Source of the DNA: Meloidogyne chitwoodi
Lineage: Eukaryota; Nematoda; Chromadorea; Rhabditida; Meloidogynidae
Direction of reading: 5' to 3'
NCBI GenBank assembly: GCA_015183035.1
Contig: JACZZP010000001.1
Span: 930,001 to 994,000, forward strand
Length of the DNA stretch: 64,000 nucleotides
Shown here: positions 21,801 through 36,889 of the stretch, piece by piece
Numbering within the stretch: the stretch's first letter is position 1
How the letters are laid out: each line of letters begins with the position of its first letter
Notes under the pieces: generated by a model
The model's input: the letters and a program-made list of their open reading frames with translations, nothing else
Database searches by the model: none
What the model was told of the DNA's origin: nothing
Translations under genes and position numbers: made by a program

Positions 21801-22973
21801 TAATTAAAATAATTTAAAAAAATTAAAAATCATGTTTAAATAATTTATTTATTTTTTAAATTTTAATAAAATATTTTTATGATTTTTAATTAATAATCTT
21901 TAAACTTTTTAAAGAGTTAAAATTAAATTTAAAAATAAATAATTAAATATTAATTATTTAAAAAATAAATACTTTTTTATTTTATTTTTTGATAAATATT
22001 TTTAAAAGTTTATTTTGTGAGACTTTTAAAAAAATCTTATTTTTTTTACTCTTTTATTTAATTTTATAAAAAAAATTTAAAATTACTTAACCATTAAAAA
22101 ATAAAAGAGAAGTAATATTAACTAATTTATTTAAAATATATTTATATAAATAAATAAAGGTTAAAAGTCTCTAATCTAAATAAAAACAAGAATCTTAATA
22201 AAATTTTAATATTTAATTTATTTATCCAAAAGTTTTTATTTTTTGTCAATTTTGAAAAATTTCGATCTTTCTATATTTACAAAAATATAGAAGAGTGACT
22301 GCTTCTCTTCTTCTAGTAAATTAATTATTTCTTTATTTTATTTTTTTAAATTTATTTTAAAATAAAAATTAATATTATTAATTAATTATTAATATTTTAT
22401 TGATTTTTGATTTAAAATTTCTTAAGATTTTTTTTCAATATTAAATTATTTATTTTAAAAAAATTGACAAAATTGTTTTAAAAAATTATTTTAAATTTTA
22501 TATATTTATTTCTTCTTTTTTTTCTTTTTTTCCCGCCCCTTTTTCATTCTTCGCTTCTTGCCTTTCCTTTAAAATATCTTTTTAGCCTTTTTAATAAATA
22601 AATTATTTATTTATTTATTTAAGCTATAAAATTAATTAAAAAAGATTAAATTTATTTTTTAAAAATATTTAAAGTCAACTAACTAAAAAAAAATAAAAAA
22701 TTATTTTTTAAAATTATTTCTTTTTTTTTATTAATAAAAATAGTAGCAAATCTCTAAATATTTTAAAATATTTAATTTTTTATTTTATTTGCACTTAAGA
22801 ATTTCAATTTATGTAATTGAGCACCTTTAAATTAAAATATTATTTCTTTTAATTCCTTTAAATATTTTTTAGAGAATTATAAAATTAATTTTAAATTTAT
22901 TTTTCTGACTCATTTTTAATTATTTTATTTTTGTTATTTATTTATTTAGATAAAATAATAATTATTTTAAAAA
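18880..22973. other. A+T desert, about 4.1 kb
   Basis: The longest gene-free stretch in the window, extremely A+T-rich with homopolymer runs. Short hydrophobic open frames near 21475-21697 have no splice or homology support. No tandem array or long inverted repeat could be made out. The right end should contain the promoter of the GPCR at 22974. Confidence 0.55.
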
Positions 22974-25900
22974 ATGAAATTAATGATTTGTGATGAAGAA
23001 CTTAGTCTTTTTGATTTAAATAGTAGTACAACACTTGCATTTCTTGAAACTCTTTGGAATATTTCAAAGTAAAAAATTAATTTTAAAAAATAAATAATTT
23101 TAAGTTATTTTTTTTAAACAAATTTTTATGGAAAAATTAAATATTTTAAATTGATATTTCAAAAAAAATATTTATTTTTTTTTAAATTAAATAAATAATT
23201 TATTTATTTAATTATTTTTATATATTTTTAAACTTTTTTTAAATTTAGTTAATAAAATATTTAAATTCAAAAGTGACGAAATTTTAATTTATTTTTTTCA
23301 AAATTTTCACATAAAAATAAATAATTTTATTATTTATTTTAAAAATATTTACAAAAATATATTTACTTTAAATATAAAAATAATATTTATTTAAATAATT
23401 ATTAAACTAATTTTCACATAAAATTATTTTCTATTTTTGGTAATATTTAATATAAATTTGCAACTTTTTTATAACTAAATAATAATTTAATAAATATATT
23501 TTAGCTAAAAATAATTGGGAAAATTGTTTAAATTAAATTAAAGAGAAATTTTTTATAGTTTGAATTAATTTTAATTAATTAATTAATTTTAAATTAAATT
23601 TTAGCTTATTTTCTAAATTATAAAAATTAAAAAAATATTTTTATTCACATAAATTAGAAAAGGAAAAAAATTAAAATGTTAAAAATAAATTTTCTCATCA
23701 TTTAGATGACCTTTTTTTTTACTTTTTTAGTTTCAACTTTTAAATAAAAAAAGTATATATTTCAAAGTAAACAAATTATTTTTTAAAATTTAAATAAAAT
23801 TTAGACAAAAAATAATTTAAATAAAAAATATAAATTAAAATATAAAGAGAAGAGAATTTAAAAATAAAATAAAATTAATTAAATTAATTAATTTTAAAGT
23901 TTATATAATCAAATTCATTGTTATATTGGTTTATTTATTTGTGTTTTTGGTTCCTTAGCAAATGTTGTACATATTTTTGTTTTAAGTAGACCTGCAATGC
24001 AAAAATGTGCTGTTAATCGTTTGGTTAGTTTTTTAATTTAAATTTAATTTTAAATATTTTATTTAATTTTAAATATTTAAGTTATCAATAATTGCAATTT
24101 GTGATATTTGTACAATGTTTTCTTATACAGTTTTTATTATTCGTTTTGGATTTGCAGTAAATCCAGATGAACCTCCTGTTGGATATAATTTTATTTGGAT
24201 TATTTTTCTTTTAACACATGTTGTTTGTAGTATTGGTAAATTAAAATTAAATTAATTAAAATAAATATTATTAATTATTTATTAGCTCTTCATACAATAA
24301 CTTTATATTTATCTGTTGCAACAGCATTTATTCGTTATAAAACATTAAAACAAATTGGATCTCTTTGGAATCATGAAAATATTGCCTTGTTTGTTTTTTA
24401 TTTATTTATTTATTTATTTATTTTTAATTAATTAATTTTATTTAGCCCAGTATTTCTTCTTGTTGCTGCCTTTACAGCCATTCTTTGTATTCCTACATTT
24501 TTAATTCATTCTATAATTCCTGTTTTTACTAAAAATGTTAAGACTGGAGAAAATATAACACTTTATACTGTTTGATTTTAATTTTTAATTTATTTTTAAA
24601 TTTATTTTTCTTAGGTTGGATTAGCTGAATTTAAAAGATTAGATACTTGTTTTTTCTTTAAATTAAATTTATGGATGACTGGAATTATTTTTAAGGTAAT
24701 TATTAATTATTTTATAAAATATAATATTTAATTAAATATTTTAGTATTTTTTAATTAATTCCTATTAAGAAAAATTTACAAAAAAAATATAAGTAATATC
24801 CTTTTTTCTAGTAATAAACATTTTATTTTCCTTTTTTATTTTATTTTGTTAATTCAACTGTTAATAATTTTTTTAAGAAAAAAGTGTATAAAAAAATAAT
24901 TTTATTTAAAATAATTTAAATTTTTTTTAATTTATTTTTAAATTAATTTTATATTTTTTAATTAGAAAAAAAATTAAATTATTTTTTTTTAATTTATTTC
25001 CATGAACTTATCTAATTCCAATAAAAAAATATTTTTTTCTTAATATAAATTAAAATTTTTATTAAATAATTTTTATTTTAAAAAAAAATTGTAATAATAA
25101 TTTTTGTCTTTTTTTATTTAATTTTATATTTTAAAGCGTGCCAATTAAATAAATAAATAATAATTATTATATAATTTAAATATTAATAATATATTTATGT
25201 ACTTTATAATAATATTTAATTATGTTTTAACTATAAAATAAAAATTAAAAAATAAAAATGATGTAATTTAATTAAATATATAAAAATAATAATTTTTTTC
25301 TAATTACAAAATAAAATAATTATTTAAAATATTTAAATTTAAAAAATTTTAAAAATTATTTAAATTAAGTCCTAAAACTATTTTCGATTTTTAAATAAAT
25401 AATAATAGTCAAAAAACATATTTTGCAAAAATTTTCCTTTAAAAATATTTTCTTTATTTTTTAAATTATTCTTTTAATATTAAATCCTTTTATTTATTTT
25501 AAATAAAAAATATTATAAAAAAAATTAAAAAAATTATTAAGTATTTTTTGACGCATATATTTTAAATTAAAATTTGATATGAAAAGTTTAATTCTTTTTA
25601 TAATAAATAAATTAATCTTTTACGTAATTACTAAAAGTATTAAAATAATTTTAAAAAAATATATAAAGTGATGTTTGTTAAAATAAATATTATTATAAAT
25701 ATTTTTGCAAAAATTAGATTAAAAAAATAAAAATTATTTTTAATTTTTAATTAAAGGTAATTCCATGCATTCTACTACTCTTATTTACATTAGCACTACT
25801 TTATGAATTGGAGAAAAATAGACGTAAAAGAAAAGGAATTTGTTCAGGAGCAACATTAGCTTATAGAAGACATTCTGCACAATCAGATAGAACTACTAAA

Positions 25901-26589
25901 ATTCTTGTAATTCTTTTTTTTAAATTTTTTTAATTTTTTTTATTTTTCAGTTAATCCTTCTTACTGTGTTTTTTTTCACAGAATTTCCTCAAGGTTTTAA
26001 TTTTAATTTTGTAAAATATTTTATTTATTTTTAAAGGTATTTTGGCAATACTTAATGGTCTTTTTCCAAATGATATTCATCAATTTGTTTATTTATCACT
26101 TGGAGAACTTTTAGATTTATTATCATTAATTAATTGCAATACTTGTTTTATTGTTTATCCTTTAATATCTTCACAATATCGCTCAACTCTTAGATCTTTA
26201 ATTGAATGTATTAGACAATTAATTTCTGGCAAAGGATGGAAAGCTTCTACAATAAATATTAGAAGTAGATCTAGATTATTATCTGAGGCTAAATTATCTT
26301 TAGCAAGTAGACCATTAACACCTTCACCTCCTTTTCGGTATTTTTTAATTTTTAATTAATTTTAAATATTTTTTTTTCTTTCAGTTTTTCTTCTGCTAAA
26401 TTTTCCACAACACTTTCTCCATTTAATTGGCCATTTTCTTATTCTTCTTCTAGAAAATCTTCTTCTACACTTCATAAAAGTTCTATTACTTTATTACAAA
26501 ATTGTAGTAATATTAGTAATGGTGGTTGTTGTTATAGTTCTGAAAGTACACAAATTAGATTTCTTGATGATCAAGATGTTCTTTTATAA
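22974..26589 (+). CDS. Neuropeptide-type GPCR, DMSR/Srw-like
   Basis: Ten exons (22974-23068, 23900-24023, 24082-24235, 24286-24388, 24446-24569, 24615-24695, 25757-25906, 25951-25993, 26037-26337, 26385-26589) join with every phase consistent: 1380 coding bases, 459 residues. Helix 1 reads [20 protein letters not shown]. Before helix 6 is [12 protein letters not shown], then [14 protein letters not shown], and helix 7 has [19 protein letters not shown]. These are the marks of the nematode FMRFamide/myosuppressin-receptor-like (dmsr, Srw) group. It should bind a peptide ligand and signal through G proteins in neurons or muscle. Introns 1 and 6 are long (830 and 1061 nt); the rest are 40-60 nt. 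Confidence 0.88.
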
Positions 26590-26808
26590 ATAATTTATTT
26601 TAATTTAACAATATTATTTTAAATTTTCTTCTTTTAATTTGTGATTATTTCTTTCTTTTTACCCAATAATATATCAATTATAATTTCCTTTTGATCTCAC
26701 CCATTTTTATTTTTATTATTAATAAATTTTAAATTACTAATTTATTATTTATTTACTAATTTAAATTTAATTTTAAATGTTCACAATTATTTATTTAATT
26801 TTATATCT

Positions 26809-27350
26809 TCATTTGTTTGGAGATATTTCTTTTTCTTGAATAAATCCAGCAGATCGTTTTCCTACTCCATAACCTCCATAACCACCACTATATCCATAAT
26901 AAGGCCATCCTTTAAAATTAAAAAATAATTTTTATATTTATTTAATATATATTAATTCCTAATATATATATTAAAAATAATAAATAAACTCATTAGATTA
27001 TTTTACTTATTTACTTTAACTTTAAAAACTACTTTAATTAGACTTAAATTTTTACAAAAAATAAATTAAATTATCTTATAACAAAAGCTATTAATAAAAG
27101 AAAATTATAGGCATTTCTATGGAAAAATATATTTTTTTAGCTAAATAATAAATTTATATTAAATTTAAATATATTTTAAATAATTAATTAACTTACCCCA
27201 ATTATAATAATTATTACCCCAACCACCATAATAATAAGACCATGGGTCCCACCATCCTATAGCTGTAGTCTGTTCACTAATTAATATAACACAGAGTAGA
27301 AATGAAGCTAAGAGGAAAGGAAAAAAATTGTTTTTAATTTTGGAATGCAT
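26809..27350 (-). CDS. Gly/Tyr/Trp-rich secreted peptide precursor (nlp-like)
   Basis: Exons 27197-27350 and 26809-26909 join in phase, 84 residues. A signal peptide (KNNFFPFLLASFLLCVILIS) is followed by an aromatic, Gly-rich stretch (GWWDPWSYYYGGWGNNYYNW, then GYSGGYGGYG). Next is a GKR site in GVGKRSAGF and a short acidic-basic tail. Gly-Lys-Arg is the classic cleavage and amidation signal of neuropeptides. The Gly/Tyr-rich composition also recalls the YGGYG-type nlp antimicrobial peptides of C. elegans. The gene at 28659 shares the GVGKRS site, so the two may be relatives. Confidence 0.75.
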
Positions 27351-28658
27351 TTTTTTGAAAGTTTTTTGTTTGATAATTTTTTAAAATTTAAAGAAAAAAT
27401 TGTGCAGATTTGAGAATTTTCTTCTCTTTTTATATCCTTAATATATATCCTCTCTTCAAGTCCAACCCAAAAAATAAGAAAAGAAAAAAAATTTTTTTTA
27501 AGAGATTTAAGAGTTGACAAATAAATTTAAAGGCATTTATTTTGACTTTTGAGAGAGGTGAAAAAATGTTGAGCAAACAATTTATAAAAAAAATAATTTA
27601 TTAACAACCATGAACTTTTATTTTTTGCCCTTATTGGATAAAATATTTAATATTACTATAATATAAATATTTAAATAATTAATTGAATATATATTTAATT
27701 TTGTAATTCTTAATATATTTTTAAAAGGAAATCAGACAATTAAAAAAATTATTCTTTTTAATATCAAAACAATTATTGTTAAGACTTGATATATATTAAT
27801 ACTTTTTTAGTAAATAATAAACACTTAACACTTTTTTATAAATGTTATTATATAATAAATAAATATATATTTATTTGTTTTTCTTGAAGTAGAAATTTTC
27901 AAAAAAAATAAAAATATATCTAAATATATTATATTTATATTAAATAAATAATTTAAAAAAAGAAAAAATATCTCTTTACAAAATTTGTTATTAATTTTTC
28001 CATTTATATAATTTAATTTTTAAAAATTAAAAAAAAATATAAAAGTAATTGTGAAGAAGGTTAATTTTTTGTTTAAACAAAAAATCTAAAAATAAAAAAG
28101 TATTTTGCACTATATTTTAAGTTTTTTTTAGAACAACTTTAAATATAAAAAAATTAAAAACCTTCTTATAAATCCTTAGAATATATTAAATAAAATAAAA
28201 AGCAATCAAACACTTGTGATGCCAAAAATAAAAAAAGTTTACACAATATTTATTAATTAAAAATTGTGTTTTGATTTAATTTTTTTTAATTTAATTATTT
28301 TTAAAAATAATTTAAAAAGTAAAAAAAATAAACAATAATAATTATTATAGACCTGTAAATATTTCCAAAATATACAATATTAAAATAAGAAAATAATTAT
28401 TTATTTACATTAAATATATTTTACTTATTTTAGGCTTTAATTAAATAAAGCTTATAAATCAGAAAAGCATGAAAAACCTTTTTTTATTTTTTATTTTCTT
28501 CATAAATAGTATGTAAATAGTTCATTTTCTTAATAATCTTCTTAAGACAAGGAAAAATATTTATTAGTGTATAAAATAAAAAATTTGTTCTTTTTAAATA
28601 ATCATTTGTATTAAAATTAATTTACTTAAATAAATATTTCTTGAAAAAGTTGTAATTA
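27351..28658. other. Intergenic between two divergent peptide genes
   Basis: A+T-rich, about 1.3 kb. It lies head-to-head between the two GVGKRS peptide precursors, so it probably holds both promoters. No other feature seen. Confidence 0.5.
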
Positions 28659-28964
28659 ATGTTGAACTATTACAAAGTTTTGATTATTTCACTTCTTTTG
28701 AAGTTTAACATTGTACTAAAAGGTAAGAAGTATACTCATCTAAAAATAAATTAAATATAAATTTATTTAAAATTAAAGTTTAATTTAGGTGTAGATAGAT
28801 GTGAAGCACAATTACTTTACTATCCAATGTCTTATTTTTATCCAATGTTTTCTTATTATTATCCAATTATGCCTTATTATCTTGGTGTTGGAAAACGTTC
28901 AACTGATCAAAATAAATCTAAAACTTTATTAGATAAAAAAGAAGATTTTAATGTTTTAAAATAA
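28659..28964 (+). CDS. Tyr/Pro-rich secreted peptide precursor with GKR site (nlp-like)
   Basis: Exons 28659-28722 and 28789-28964 join in phase, 79 residues. A signal peptide (YYKVLIISLLLKFNIVLKG) is followed by CEAQLLYYPMSYFYPMFSYY, PIMPYYLGVGKRSTD and a lysine-rich tail. The Tyr/Pro repeats (YYPMSYFYPM, YYYPIMPYY) and the GVGKRS cleavage/amidation site suggest one processed, possibly amidated peptide ending in GV or LGV. It is head-to-head with the precursor at 26809-27350. Confidence 0.72.
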
Positions 28965-29264
28965 CAAAAACCAATAGAAAATGATAATTATTTAAAATAT
29001 ATATTTCTCTAGTTTTTAATAAAATTTATTTTCTTTATTTAGCTAAATACATATATTTAAATTTTTCTAATTATTTCGAGGGTTACTTATTAAACTTTAT
29101 TTATCATTTTATGCATATTTTTAATTAAATATTTCACTTTTTTAAGTGAAAAAATTATTTTTTTCTCTCTCTTAATAGTATTTATATCTATTAACCAATT
29201 CTACTCCCTATCAATAATTTTAACGAGAAAAGATGGCTGCTTAAATAGAAGAAAAGAAAGAACA

Positions 29265-29545
29265 GCAACGTGGTGACGGGGTGATTCAGTGCTCGGAATC
29301 ACAAAACGACCTTAATGGTTGAATATATTCTGAGGAAAGTCCCTGGACCTGCGGCTGAAAGAGTCCGTGCCTAGCGGTGCGCAGTCGAATATGCAAGACT
29401 TTAACAAGCCCCTGGATGGCCATAAGAGTCATGACCCCGCAAGGGTGAGCTCGGTCTTCTTTTCGGAAGGGAATATTCGATTTTCGTCAAATTCAGAGTA
29501 ACGCTGTAATCAGAACTGAATAGGGCTTACCACACTGTCACCTTG
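29265..29545 (+). ncRNA. rpr-1: RNase P RNA
   Basis: The RNA subunit of RNase P, which trims tRNA 5' leaders. All five conserved regions are in order: CR-I GAGGAAAGTCCC (29332-29343), CR-II AGGGTGA (29442-29448), CR-III CGGAAG (about 29464), CR-IV AGAGTAA (about 29494), CR-V CAGAACTGAATAGGGCTTA (about 29511-29529). The ends GGTGAC (29272) and GTCACC (29537-29542) pair as helix P1, and a T run follows. The AGGGTGA element and spacing favour RNase P over RNase MRP. The ~280-nt length fits nematode RNase P RNAs. The G+C-rich block stands out sharply. Confidence 0.9.
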
Positions 29546-29551
29546 TTTTTT
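29546..29551 (+). terminator. Pol III terminator of the RNase P RNA
   Basis: A run of six T directly after the closing P1 helix, as expected for a polymerase III transcript. Confidence 0.7.
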
Positions 29552-29633
29552 GAGACTCTACTAATCTTACCAAAAATTTTTAAAAAAGAATTTTTTATAA
29601 ATTATTTATTGTACATTGCTAAATTTTATTTAA

Positions 29634-31216
29634 ATGATTAGTGGAAGATTAATAAAGTTATTGTACACAGATCGGGATAATCGGAAGATATGTTTTTTTA
29701 TTTTTGTTTTACTATATGGTTTTGTTCTTTTAGGCATGCTTTTGTGTTTCAATTTGCGGAATTATTAATTTGTTTCTTATTTACTCCATTTCTGTGACTA
29801 GATCCCTTGTTATAACTGGTCTAACATGGGTTTCAGTTTTTTCATTTTTTGCTGCTTTTTCATCTATTATTTCATTTATTTGTAAATCACATTATACAAG
29901 AAGCAAAAAGTATATCTTCGATCTATTTTTAGAATTTTTTTGATATAATTTTTAGATTTACATTTGGATATGTTAGAACTCCTGTTTTAGCAGTTTTCTC
30001 AACAACTGTACTTGCTCAGCTTTCTGCTGTTTTTCTCACTAAAGAAGCTGTTGAACGATTTTTTGATGGAGGGCAACATCATCATAGTCATCATGGTGGA
30101 GAAGCAGCTATTATAAAAGTATTCTAGTTTTATTTAAAAATTTTCTGACAATTTTTGGAATTTATTTGCAAAGTTTTTTTATTACAAAATTTTTTATGTC
30201 AATTGTGTGGGCTTCATCCTTAGAATTCCAAATTTTAGCATGGATTGCTATCTTTAAAATTTTGTTTTTAAATTATTAACTTGATTTAAATACCAATTTT
30301 TTAGGAAGGCGATATTGAGAAAGCTGGTTATTTATTCTATCCGGCTGCATTTGCATCGTCAATTTCACTTCTTATTGTTGCATATGCATTAAATGAACAG
30401 CCATTTTCTTATGTTCTTAAACATGCACATTCTTCTGTCTTACAGGTCTTTTAACCCAAAAAAATTGTAAAATTAAAAATATTTTAAAGGAGCATGCTTC
30501 AGATATTTCCTCTGCGCTTTGTTATTTTGTTCCAGGGTTAGCACGTCTCCTCCTTCCCAGAATTAATTCTCTTACTCTTCTTACATTAATTTCTTCAATT
30601 TGTGCTATATTTGTTCATTGGTTTCGTTCAGAATTTTATTGGGTTGATTCTGCTGCTGCTTTAACTCTCTCAATTGTTGTATTCTTATCGATGATGCCTC
30701 TGTCTACTTTTACCGGACGAATTTTATTACAAACAACACCTCCGCATGTTCAAAATCAAATTGATAGGTTATTTAAAAATATTAAAAAAAATTTTTGTTT
30801 CTTTAATTTTAAAAATTTGAAATTTATCCTAAAATTTAAGACTCATCTCTGAAGCATCAACGGTGGATGGAGTTTTGGAATTAATTAATGCACAATTTTG
30901 GCAACTTGATTTTACTACAATTGTTGGTTCTGTAGATGTCCGCGTTAGGAGGGAAGCAGATGAACAAGCAGTCCTTCGAACAATTCATAATAAACTTAGT
31001 TCTGTTGTTAACAATTGCACAGTCCAGGTTTCTGTTATGAATTTGAAATAACTTTTTTATCATTCTTTTTAATATTCTTTTTTTCAGATTTTAAAAGATC
31101 CAACTTCTACTTGGGCAAATCAAAAACAACATTTAATAAATAATCTTCCAATTCAGCACGAAGCTACTTCTCATGGCCATTCGCATAATCATTCTCACGA
31201 GCATCATCATCATTGA
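29634..31216 (+). CDS. slc30a6: Zinc transporter ZnT6 (SLC30A6-like)
   Basis: Seven exons give a cation-diffusion-facilitator protein close to ZnT6: FGYVRTPVLAVFSTTVLAQL, a QEHASDISSALCYFVPGLAR segment, TGRILLQTTPPHVQNQIDRL, STVDGVLELINAQFWQL and GSVDVRVRREADEQAV, each with a direct ZnT6 counterpart. ZnT6 pairs with ZnT5 in the early secretory pathway to load zinc enzymes, and lacks the metal-binding residues of the second helix, as here. Unusual are a His-rich loop (GGQHHHSHHGGE) and a His-rich tail ending HEHHHH. The first intron in my model is only 28 nt (29706-29733), so the first exon boundary is less certain. The start is 83 bp after the RNase P terminator. Confidence 0.87.
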
Positions 31217-31502
31217 TTGTTTAAATAATTTATAATAATTTTTAAAAGGATCAATGAAAATATATTTTCACTTTTCGTTATCAGATTAAAAAAAATTCTT
31301 TTCTGTTTGTGATCATTTGTTTTTTAATTAAATATATAGATATTTATTTCTGTTTTTAGTTTAATAAAAAAATAAAATACTGTTAATTTATTTTTCATTA
31401 TTAAATATTTACATTAGACTGTTATTTGTTCAGTTAATTGTTTTAAATAACTTGAATTATTATTTAAAAAATAATTTTTTTACAGAACCTGTTAAATAAA
31501 AA

Positions 31503-33598
<2,096 letters not shown>

Positions 33599-34131
33599 TT
33601 GTTTTGGAAAAATTATGCTTTTGAATTTTTAGAAGTTTTTGTTAATGTATAGTAATGTGTGATTTTACATTTATTTACCTAAATTATAATTCATTGCTCA
33701 TTCTCTCAAAGATTTAATAAATTAAAGTATAAATATAAAAATAGTCATAAGTTTAAGTATTTTAATTACGATAGAACCGAGACATAAGATATTATTATCC
33801 TTGTCTAAAAAACTTGTCAATTCAAGAAAAGTTGATTCAATTATCCATCAAAATGAACATTAATTTGAACTTTTACATTAATTGAAAAAGACAACAAAAA
33901 AACACAAAACTGATCAAATCATTAATTATAAATGAGAACACTATATATAATAATTCTAAAAATCACGAAAATAAATAGAACTTTTTTTAATGACTATAAA
34001 GGCAAGGAAAATTAACTTATGATTAAATTAAAAATGAGTGAGATTAGATTGAATATCAATTAAATATTGCTATTAAAAATTCTAAAAATATCACCCGATG
34101 AATAAATTATGCAAAAAATATTTAGATATTT
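33599..34131. other. Intergenic between convergent genes
   Basis: 3' ends of gck-1 (plus) and the lipase (minus). Only untranslated or spacer sequence seen. Confidence 0.6.
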
Positions 34132-36889
34132 TTAGTTATCTTTTGCTAATAAAAGTGCCTTATGAATATTGTATGGCAAATGATCGCTGAGCATTGAACT
34201 TGTAAGCTAAAATTAAATTTTTGTTATTTTTTGAATAATAAAGCCTTCTAAAGTATTTAAATAATTATAAACCTGTATTTCAGCGAGTGACAAATGATTG
34301 ATCCAATTAATATTAACTTTATCTTTGATTTTTTGGTTTTCAAATGTCAAATGGAGTAAATTGCCTGGCGGTCGAAGCTAAATAGAAGAAATTTATTTTA
34401 AATTGAAGTATAAGTTTAACAAAAATTACCATTATCCTATCTTCTCTTATATTTATACTTTCTAAATATCTCAAATCATTAAAACTCTCTGTTAGATTTG
34501 CGAACCCCCGAGTAGATATATTGTCAACTAAATTAAAATTTTTTATTTAATAAATTTAAAAAGTACCTCTGTGAAGAGAGAATGGATAAGAGACAATCAA
34601 TTTGAATATTCCCTTAATTAATATTTCATATTTTGCTTTATCTGTTGTTGTTAATTCTCTTTCTACTTCAGTTTTTAGAAGAGAAATTGACTATAAAAAT
34701 AAAAAATAAATAAATTTCAAAATAAAATACTTGAAAAGTCATTCGTGGAACAACATCATCACCTAAAACAAATGATAATGTTGATTTCTCTGTTACAGAA
34801 ATTCCATTTTCGCTTATTACTGACCCAGGAGGTGAAAAAGCGTAACAACGAGTATCTGGACATTTCATCCTTTTGAAAAAAAAATATTAAAAAGAAATAA
34901 AAATTATTACTTCAAGAAAAGTGCCAATAAAGAGCCAATACCAGCGCCTAATGAATGCCCACAAATTACAATATGATAATTTGGGTATCGCTGCTGTGCA
35001 TCTTCAAGGATATGATTTGCTTGTAATGTCTCATGAATATATCTAGCACTCTTTAAAATTCCCCGGTGGACACGAATTTCGCCGTAACCTGAATAGAAAT
35101 TGGAAAATATAATTCTGACATAATATTCTCTTAAAACCGTCTAATTCCTTGTCTGAACGCAGAATTGGATCGCTATCAACATCAATTGATTCTAGCATTT
35201 CATCCTCAAGTGAAAGATCAGTTATAATATCCATAAATGATGCAGAACCTTAAGAATTTTTTATTTATTGAAAGCTTAATAAAAATCAAAACCTCTTATT
35301 GCTATTACAATAGCATTAGTGTGATGGTCAATGACAACAGCGAAAGGTATTTCAAACAATCCATTCTTAAAACTTACAAAAGCTAGGTTACAATCATCGT
35401 CCAACATTAATTCTAAAGCACTGAAAAACTCAAAAAAATAAAAAACGCCTACAGGTAAAAAAATAGTATAAATTTTTTGTCAAATTTATTAAAGAAACAA
35501 AGTAAAAAAATAACAAAATAACCTGCTATGGCACGAGCAACAATTATCACCCAATATCTGGAAATTCCTGCGGTGCGAACTAATTTAATAAAATATTGGT
35601 AACATTTTCAATAAAATATTTAACAAACTGAGATCGGCAACAGCAATTAAGTTTTTTGAATAAAAGATACCAAGCACCACATGCACAATTACAAGCTAGA
35701 AAGTTTTCAATTTTCAGGTTATATAGAATATTAACCAATATAATGAGGCCAACCATAAACAGCAAAAGCAAATTCAAAATAACGGCTAGCATATTTTAAA
35801 CAATTTGGCAACTAAAAAATAAAATAATAATAAAATTTTAAGAAAAATAAAATAACCTTCATCCAATGTGATAATTCATTTTCATTTTTAATAATTGACT
35901 CAATTGGAGGTGGAATACGTTTATGTGGTGAATGTACAAGCAAAAGAAGACCAGCAATAATATCAGAAATTACGTAATTATTGTCTTCAAAAAATTGTGA
36001 GATCAACATTGCAATATCATCCAATGCCTGACGTACTTGACTATCAGCCCGCATTTTGCACTGAAAAAGCATTATAATTAACAAAAAATTTAAAGTTTGG
36101 TAAAGATCTAAAAAATTTTTCTACATATTCTTTAAAAATTTTGCTGGGGGGAAGGTTCTGATTTATGCTAAAATAGCCAATTAAAATTAAAAAAAACTAG
36201 AAAAAAATTTCGTCTCCAATACAAACGTTCATCAACCAAAGATCTGTCCATTCGACGTCCCTCATGTGGATTAAACACACAAATTGCACCAATAAATATT
36301 GAGATTACTAGAACCCATTCAAAAACGACAGAAATACGAATTCCGATTGAAATTTTGCAGAGATTGTCAGCATTGTAGAAAACATCTAATTTAAGAATAA
36401 TTTAGTTTGAGTGAATTAAAATTTAAAAAAATAAAAAAAATTACTAAAAGAAAGTAAAGTGGTTATAATAGTCCAAATAACTTCAGCAAAAAATACAGGA
36501 ATCCGTGCATATAAAAGTGTAGAGACATGTCTTCTTTTTCCCATTTCCATTATTGATCCTTGGGCACTAATCATTGCTAAAGCAAAAGAGAGACCACCAG
36601 ATAAAACATTAAGAAATATCATTAAAGAAACAATTGGTAACCAAGTATATGTTGAACAACCAAAAGGATTATGAATAATAAAAATTACAAGTGAACATAT
36701 AACCCTTAAAAAGTTGGTATATTTATTTTATAAAAAAATAAAAAAGTTTTACCAAAGAGTTCTAACAATTAAATCAGTTAATCCAGGGAAGACAAAATCA
36801 TCACTAAAATTAAATAAAAAAATTAATTTTCAATTTTTAAAAAACCTAGAAATATTCCAATGATGTCCAAATGCTTGTAGGGGAGGCAT
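34132..36889 (-). CDS. dagl-2: sn1-specific diacylglycerol lipase
   Basis: The N-terminus MPPLQAFGHHWNIS matches the DAGL start (MPGLVVFGRRW in human). Four transmembrane segments lie in the exons at 36100-36850 (for example ISAQGSIMEMGKRRHVST, then ARIPVFFAEVIWTI). Next comes the alpha/beta-hydrolase domain with ANHILEDAQQRYPNYHIVIC and the serine elbow GHSLGAG (about 34950), then YAFSPPGSVISENG and FVLGDDVVPRMTFQ, and a C-terminus with LSDHLPYNIHKALLLAKDN. The enzyme releases 2-arachidonoylglycerol-type lipids. dagl-2 is the C. elegans homologue; the symbol is given by similarity. The catalytic Ser is present. About a dozen exons; the internal boundaries near 35450-35800 are the least certain. 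Confidence 0.88.

Noticed and set aside
29265..29545. RNase MRP RNA instead of RNase P RNA
   Set aside because: MRP shares CR-I and CR-V, but the AGGGTGA and CGGAAG elements with their spacing fit RNase P better; final choice needs covariance models.
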